From contig JAQUYR010000031.1 of NCBI GenBank assembly GCA_028691715.1, forward strand, positions 4,372-13,087: a stretch of 8,716 nt of DNA, given 5' to 3'. Shown piece after piece: positions 4,553 through 8,716 of the stretch. The position numbers were made by a program, and so were the translations under genes. Within the stretch, counting starts at the first letter, position 1. Each line of letters opens with the position of its first letter. Below the pieces are notes generated by a model. The model saw only the letters and a program-made list of their open reading frames with translations. It did not search any database and was not told the DNA's origin. This DNA comes from Bacilli bacterium. GTDB taxonomy: Bacteria > Bacillota_I > Bacilli_A > ML615J-28 > CAG-698.

Positions 4553-6760
4553 ATGAGTGAAAAAAGAGTGTTTGAGTACGCCCAGGGAGAGCGAAAATTT
4601 GTAATTGAAGTTGGAGAATTGGCCAAACAAGCAAATGGTGCCGTACTAGTAAGGTTTAATGACACTGCTGTTTTATCAGCAGCGGTATTTAGCAATAAAA
4701 AAGGAACAGGGGATTTCTTTCCATTAACGGTTTTATATCAAGAAAAATTATATGCAGCAGGTAAAATTCCTGGTGGCTTTTTAAAGAGAGAGGGACGTCC
4801 AACAGAACTTGAAACCTTGACTTCAAGATTAATTGACCGTCCAATCAGACCATTGTTTGCTGAGGGTTTCAGGAATGAGGTTCAGGTTATCAATACAGTT
4901 TTAAGCGCTAATCCCGATTATTCCAGTCAAATGGCAGCAATGCTTGGTTCATCGCTGGCTTTAACTATTTCCGATATTCCTTTCAATGGCCCAATTGCTG
5001 GAGTTGTTGTTGGTAGAGTTAATAAAGAATTAATTATCAACCCAACAGTTGAACAATTGGATAAATCAGATATCAATTTGATAGTTGCTGGTAATAAAGA
5101 TGCTATCAACATGGTTGAAGCTGGAGCTAAAGAGGTTTCTGAAGAGGATATGCTAGAGGCATTGATGTTTGGTCATGAAGAGATTAAAAGACTGGTTGCT
5201 TTCCAAAAGGCTATTCAAGCCGAGATTGGTAAAGCAAAGGTTGAAGTGGAACTTCATGCTGTTCCTAGTGATATTGATAAGTTGGTCAGAGATATGGCTG
5301 AAGCTGATCTATTAAAAGCTGTTGTCATTGAAGAAAAGCTGGAAAGATACGCCAAAATCGATGAGATAAATGAAAAAGTTGTTGAAGAATTGACAGATAA
5401 ATGGAAAAGCGATGAGGATTTCGAAGAAAAGATTGGTTATGTTAAAGAGACCTTGGAATATATCGTTGCTATGGAAGTTAGAAGATTAATCACCGAAGAT
5501 AAGGTAAGACCTGATGGTCGTAAAGTTGATGAGATTCGACCATTATCATCAAGAGTTGATATTCTTGAAAGAACTCATGGTTCAGCTTTATTCACCCGTG
5601 GTCAAACCCAGGCTTTAAGTGTTGTAACACTTGGTGCCTTAGGTGAATTCCAAATCATCGATGGTTTAGGTGTTGAAGAGACAAAAAGATTTATGCTTCA
5701 CTACAATTTCCCAGCATATAGTGTTGGTGAAGTTGGACGTTATGGTTCACCAGGACGCCGCGAAGTTGGTCATGGTGCCCTAGGAGAGAGAGCTCTTTTA
5801 CAGGTAATTCCTAGCGAAGAAGAATTTCCATATACAATCAGAGTAGTAAGTGAAATCTTGGAATCAAATGGTTCATCAAGTCAAGCTTCCATCTGTGCAG
5901 GTACGCTAGCCTTAATGGCTGCTGGTGTTCCTATTAAAGCTCCAGTTGCGGGAATAGCTATGGGATTGATATCTAATGGCGAGAAGTATACAGTTCTTAC
6001 CGATATCCAGGGTATGGAAGATCACTATGGCGATATGGATTTTAAAGTAGCTGGTACTAAAAATGGTATTACTGCTTTACAAATGGATATAAAAATTGAA
6101 GGAATAAATAAGAAAATTCTTAAAGAAGCTTTAGCTCAAGCAAAAGTTGGTCGAATGACTATTCTTGGTCATATGTTGGCTACAATTCCAACATATCGCG
6201 ATGAATTAAGCCCTTTTGCTCCAAAAGTTATGACCTTTAGAATCGACCCTGATAAGATTAGGGATGTAATCGGTTCTGGTGGAAAAGTTATCACTGAAAT
6301 AATCAACAATTGTAACAATGTTAAAATCGACATTGAACAAGATGGCCGTGTTTTCATCATGCACACTGAAAAGGAATGGATTGAAAAAGCCGCTCAGATT
6401 ATCAAGGATTTAACAAGATCAGCTGAAGTTGGTAAATTCTACACTGGTAAAGTAGTCAGAATTGAAAAGTTTGGAGCCTTTGTTGAACTATGGAAGGGCT
6501 GTGAAGGATTACTTCATATCTCTAAGATTTCTAAAGAAAAGATTGCTAAGGTTGAAGATGTTCTTCAGATAGGTGATGAGATCATTGTTTGTGTCATCGG
6601 TATTGATGAAAAGGGCCGAGTTGACCTTTCAACAAAAGATGCTCTCGATAAACCAAAGGATAACGATCGCCCTCGTGGTGATTCAAAACCACGGGATAAC
6701 AACCATTCTCGCGATGGCAAGCCTCGTGAGAGAAGACCTTTTAAGAAAAAAGAAGAATAA
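4553..6760 (+). CDS. pnp: Polyribonucleotide nucleotidyltransferase (PNPase)
   Basis: Phosphate-dependent 3'-5' exoribonuclease of mRNA decay, active as a trimer in the cytoplasm. The 735-aa domain order is complete. The first RNase PH domain (about 1-220) has RPTELETLTSRLIDRPIRPLF; a helical linker follows. The second RNase PH domain (about 310-545) has ALFTRGQTQAL, SPGRREVGHGALGERAL and SNGSSSQASICAGTLALM, then EDHYGDMDF, where Asp490 and Asp496 correspond to the catalytic Asp486/Asp492 of E. coli. A KH domain (about 558-620) has GSGG at 574-577, and an S1 domain lies at about 625-697 (FGAFVELW, GLLHIS). Residues 700-735 are an extra basic/acidic tail of near-repeats KPKDND, RPRGDS, KPRDNN, likely disordered. 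The ATG at 4553 has AAAAGGAG at 4536-4543. A perfect terminator follows. Confidence 0.98.
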   Translation: MSEKRVFEYAQGERKFVIEVGELAKQANGAVLVRFNDTAVLSAAVFSNKKGTGDFFPLTVLYQEKLYAAGKIPGGFLKREGRPTELETLTSRLIDRPIRPLFAEGFRNEVQVINTVLSANPDYSSQMAAMLGSSLALTISDIPFNGPIAGVVVGRVNKELIINPTVEQLDKSDINLIVAGNKDAINMVEAGAKEVSEEDMLEALMFGHEEIKRLVAFQKAIQAEIGKAKVEVELHAVPSDIDKLVRDMAEADLLKAVVIEEKLERYAKIDEINEKVVEELTDKWKSDEDFEEKIGYVKETLEYIVAMEVRRLITEDKVRPDGRKVDEIRPLSSRVDILERTHGSALFTRGQTQALSVVTLGALGEFQIIDGLGVEETKRFMLHYNFPAYSVGEVGRYGSPGRREVGHGALGERALLQVIPSEEEFPYTIRVVSEILESNGSSSQASICAGTLALMAAGVPIKAPVAGIAMGLISNGEKYTVLTDIQGMEDHYGDMDFKVAGTKNGITALQMDIKIEGINKKILKEALAQAKVGRMTILGHMLATIPTYRDELSPFAPKVMTFRIDPDKIRDVIGSGGKVITEIINNCNNVKIDIEQDGRVFIMHTEKEWIEKAAQIIKDLTRSAEVGKFYTGKVVRIEKFGAFVELWKGCEGLLHISKISKEKIAKVEDVLQIGDEIIVCVIGIDEKGRVDLSTKDALDKPKDNDRPRGDSKPRDNNHSRDGKPRERRPFKKKEE

Positions 6761-6767
6761 TATCATT

Positions 6768-6798
6768 AGATGTTGCCCATAAGGCAACATCTTTTTTT
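6768..6798 (+). terminator. Rho-independent terminator of the rpsO-pnp operon
   Basis: A perfect 10-bp stem AGATGTTGCC/GGCAACATCT (6768-6777 with 6783-6792) with loop CATAA is followed by T residues to 6798. It lies 7 nt after the pnp stop codon. Confidence 0.95.
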
Positions 6799-6810
6799 AC
6801 AACAACAGCC

Positions 6811-6839
6811 TTTACTTATAAAAAAAATTATGATATACT
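6811..6839 (+). promoter_or_regulatory. Promoter of rnpB
   Basis: TTTACT (6811-6816) and TATACT (6834-6839) with 17-bp spacing, and TGA (6831-6833) giving an extended -10. A start about 7 nt downstream falls on the G at 6846, which begins the P1 helix of the RNase P RNA. Confidence 0.8.
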
Positions 6840-6845
6840 TACCTA

Positions 6846-7186
6846 GTATTCGGGTAATCGAGCGGCTATAGCCGTTAGGAAAGTCCTTGCTAGCACTGGC
6901 TGTGATGCCAGTAGTGTTTATGCTTAACTAAAAAATAAGTTAAGGCACCAGCGATGGTGACGGCGAAGTTGACCCTCAAATGGCAACACTTCATAAAGTG
7001 CCACAGTGACGAAGATTTTGGAAACAAATGAGATGGAACGGGTAAACCCCTTAAGCTAGAAACCCAAATTTTGGTAGGGGAACTTTCAATGAGGAAAAGA
7101 ACTCAGCGATGGCAAAGTTATACTTTGAGATAAATGATTACCTAGAGATGAATAATCTCTAACAGAACAAGGCTTATAGAATACAA
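6846..7186 (+). ncRNA. rnpB: RNase P RNA, type B (Bacillus type)
   Basis: Catalytic RNA of RNase P, which matures tRNA 5' ends. Recognised by direct similarity to the B. subtilis RNA: CGGGTAATCG near the start; AGGAAAGTCC (6887-6896); AAAGTGCCACAGTGACGAAG (6996-7015); GGTAAACCCC; GAAACCCAAATTTTGGTAGG (7060-7079) then GGGAAC; and the 3' ACAGAAC-AAGGCTTATAG (7163-7180). P1 forms from GTATTC (6846-6851) and GAATAC (7179-7184), which sets the ends to within a few bases. P3 looks short: GCGGC-TATA-GCCGT, against a longer stem in B. subtilis. AGAGAT/ATCTCT (7145-7150 / 7156-7161) is a P19-like hairpin near the 3' end. The roughly 340-nt length is somewhat shorter than the 400 nt of B. subtilis. It has its own promoter and terminator. 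Confidence 0.97.
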
Positions 7187-7191
7187 TCTTT

Positions 7192-7213
7192 AAAAATCCG
7201 CAAGGATTTTTTC
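7192..7213 (+). terminator. Terminator of rnpB
   Basis: AAAAATCC (7192-7199) and GGATTTTT (7204-7211) pair around a GCAA tetraloop, with the U-rich tail forming part of the stem. It is AT-rich, so some read-through into the MFS gene 29 nt downstream is plausible, as no separate promoter is clear there. Confidence 0.75.
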
Positions 7214-7241
7214 TTATATTGATTAAAGGTGAGGTATAGAA

Positions 7242-8558
7242 ATGAATGATGAGAATACAGTTAGTAAAACAGAAAATGTCTTAAGAAATAAAAATTACTT
7301 ATTGCTTTTTATCGGGACATTGGTCTCAAACATCGGAGCAACCTTTTATAGCTTTGCTATTAGTCTATATATCCTCTCTGTAACCAATAATAATGCTTCA
7401 ATTCAGGGATTCTACCTGGGAATTTGTGGAGTTATTTTCTTGATCTTTACTCCCATTGGAGGGATAATTGCCGATCGTAAAAATAAAGCAAAGATAGTTT
7501 ATGGAACTGACTACATCAGGGGAATCCTGATAATAGCCTCAGCCGTCGCTATATATTTCTTGACCAAAAGGGAAAGCACCACGGGAATCATTATTATCAT
7601 CTTCGCCATGGGAATTCTGCTAAACTTCATTTCAGCAATTTTCAATCCCGCTTCTGGTAGTTTGGTCCGCTTTTTGGTCAAGGAAGATCAATTTCTTCAG
7701 GCCAATGCCTATTTCAATAGTTTAAACAGTTTTCAGGCTATCATCGGAATGATTTTAGCAGGAATTATGTATTCAATATTTAAGGATAATATTCATTTAC
7801 TGTTCATCATTGTTGGTATTTGTTATATCCTTTCAGGATTTTCGGAGATGTTTATTCGTTATAATTATGTAAAAGGTGAAGGAGAACTGACAATTAAATC
7901 TGCTCTTCAGGATTTTGTTATTGGCCTAAAATATTTAAAGACTAAAAAAGCCATTCTTTCATTAATTATTGGCGCATTATTTTTAAATTTCTTTGTGACT
8001 CCATATTTTAATAGCTCTTCATATTTTGTCAGAGTTTATTTAACGGGTAATGATTATCTGTTTTCTTCATTTGTGACTCCTGAAATATGGGCTTCTATCT
8101 TGGGAGCAATTTTATCAATTGGTTCTTTGATAATGGGAATAATTTTAGGCAATCGTCAAAAGCCAATGAAGTATGGGAAAACTGTCAGAAATTGGTTGGT
8201 AGTCTTCTCTATAATCTATTTAGGAATGGTAGCCGCCTTTTATGCCTTTGCTCAACAAAATGAATTGACTATTTACTTGATTATCGCCAGTGTTTGTATG
8301 TTTATCATCGGATTATGTCTGGTAAATATCAATGTTCCTATTGGTACTGTTATCTATCGCGACATTGAAAAGGAACAACTAGCGAAAGTCAACAGCCTGA
8401 TCAGTGTTGGAGCGATGGGATTAACTCCAATTGCTGCTTCCTTAGGAGGAATAGTGATTACTAAGGCGGGATTAGGTGTTCTATACATCTTTTGTGGCAT
8501 CGGTTTTTTGATCACCACTATATTTATCAGTTTGAATAAGAAAACTTTACAATTATAA
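7242..8558 (+). CDS. MFS transporter, MFS_3/DHA3 (EntS/MefA-like) type exporter
   Basis: A 438-aa integral membrane protein with about 12 predicted helices. Rough positions are 19-46, 56-77, 91-107, 114-137, 165-182, 188-205, 240-262, 283-304, 318-336, 345-366, 385-407 and 411-432. The loop between helices 2 and 3 has the MFS motif A form GGIIADRKNKAK (73-84). Helix 3 begins TDYIRG (89-94), the Asp-x-x-Arg pattern common in the MFS_3 branch, and FNPASGSLVR follows helix 4, also typical. Members export macrolides, siderophores or unknown compounds by proton antiport; the substrate cannot be told here and resistance should not be assumed. The ATG at 7242 has AAGGTGAGG at 7226-7234. The gene lacks a clear promoter and may rely on rnpB read-through. 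Its TAA overlaps the engB binding site, so the two are probably co-transcribed. Confidence 0.88.
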   Translation: MNDENTVSKTENVLRNKNYLLLFIGTLVSNIGATFYSFAISLYILSVTNNNASIQGFYLGICGVIFLIFTPIGGIIADRKNKAKIVYGTDYIRGILIIASAVAIYFLTKRESTTGIIIIIFAMGILLNFISAIFNPASGSLVRFLVKEDQFLQANAYFNSLNSFQAIIGMILAGIMYSIFKDNIHLLFIIVGICYILSGFSEMFIRYNYVKGEGELTIKSALQDFVIGLKYLKTKKAILSLIIGALFLNFFVTPYFNSSSYFVRVYLTGNDYLFSSFVTPEIWASILGAILSIGSLIMGIILGNRQKPMKYGKTVRNWLVVFSIIYLGMVAAFYAFAQQNELTIYLIIASVCMFIIGLCLVNINVPIGTVIYRDIEKEQLAKVNSLISVGAMGLTPIAASLGGIVITKAGLGVLYIFCGIGFLITTIFISLNKKTLQL

Positions 8559-8572
8559 AGGAGGAATCACCA

Positions 8573-8716
8573 ATGTTTGATAAGTGTGAATATATCATCA
8601 GTGCTGTTAGTAAAAAACAGTATCCCAATAATAATCACCTTCCAGAATTCGTCTTTTTGGGAAGATCAAATGTTGGGAAAAGTAGCTTTATCAACGCTAT
8701 TACCAAAAGAAAGATG
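8573..8716 (+). CDS. engB: Ribosome biogenesis GTPase EngB/YsxC, N-terminal part, 3' truncated by window edge
   Basis: ATG 8573 opens a frame of 48 codons that runs off the window. The sequence includes QYPNNNHLPEFVFLGRSNVG (16-35), continuing KSSFINAITKRK. The G1/P-loop GRSNVGKSS and the preceding lPE-x-x-F-x strand are diagnostic for EngB (YsxC/YihA), an essential GTPase acting in late 50S subunit assembly. The later G motifs are outside the window. AAAGGAGG (8557-8564) is 8 nt upstream and overlaps the MFS stop codon, suggesting shared transcription. The start agrees with the short N-terminal extension usual in this family. Confidence 0.95.
   Translation, partial: MFDKCEYIISAVSKKQYPNNNHLPEFVFLGRSNVGKSSFINAITKRKM

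Noticed and set aside
6573..6782. 69-codon plus-strand frame overlapping the end of pnp and running into its terminator
   Set aside because: It is an alternative frame of the S1/tail region of pnp and ends inside the terminator stem; low-complexity coding explains it.
7242..8558. Specific drug resistance call (macrolide efflux MefA)
   Set aside because: Only superfamily-level motifs are visible; the substrate of MFS_3 proteins cannot be told from these features.

Overview
This is an AT-rich window with Bacillota-type gene content. All recognisable genes lie on the + strand and have strong AGGAGG-like ribosome binding sites. TGA is used as a stop (GGDEF gene and ribF) and Trp is TGG, so this is not the Mycoplasma/Spiroplasma code. 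The type B (Bacillus-type) RNase P RNA and the truB-ribF-rpsO-pnp order point to a low-GC member of the Bacillota/Mycoplasmatota side, perhaps near Acholeplasmatales, Izemoplasmatales or Erysipelotrichales. That placement is an inference, not a demonstrated assignment.

Layout. 1-405 is the 3' end of a diguanylate cyclase (GGDEF) gene, closed by a terminator. 446-860 is a small monocistronic unit: tandem TTTCATGAAA palindromes over an extended -10 promoter, an unannotated 57-aa membrane peptide gene (558-731), then a 3' region with two inverted repeats and a strong terminator. From a promoter at 863-891, a compact operon runs HAD phosphatase - truB - ribF - mtnN, with short gaps or overlaps. 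A second promoter and a structured leader serve rpsO, and a multi-hairpin spacer leads to pnp, which ends at a perfect terminator. rnpB follows with its own promoter and terminator. The window closes with an MFS exporter whose stop codon lies in the ribosome binding site of the next gene, engB/ysxC, which is cut by the window edge.

Together the central genes serve RNA and translation (TruB, S15, PNPase, RNase P RNA, and EngB for 50S assembly) and small-molecule housekeeping (RibF for FMN/FAD, MtnN for methylthioadenosine/adenosylhomocysteine removal, and a phosphoglycolate-type phosphatase). I see no mobile element, CRISPR array, phage gene or tRNA. I found no clear undescribed multi-gene system. 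The least explained parts are the 57-aa Cys-patterned membrane peptide with its 21-bp-spaced operator-like palindromes, the inverted repeats after it, and the two RNA leaders before rpsO and pnp.
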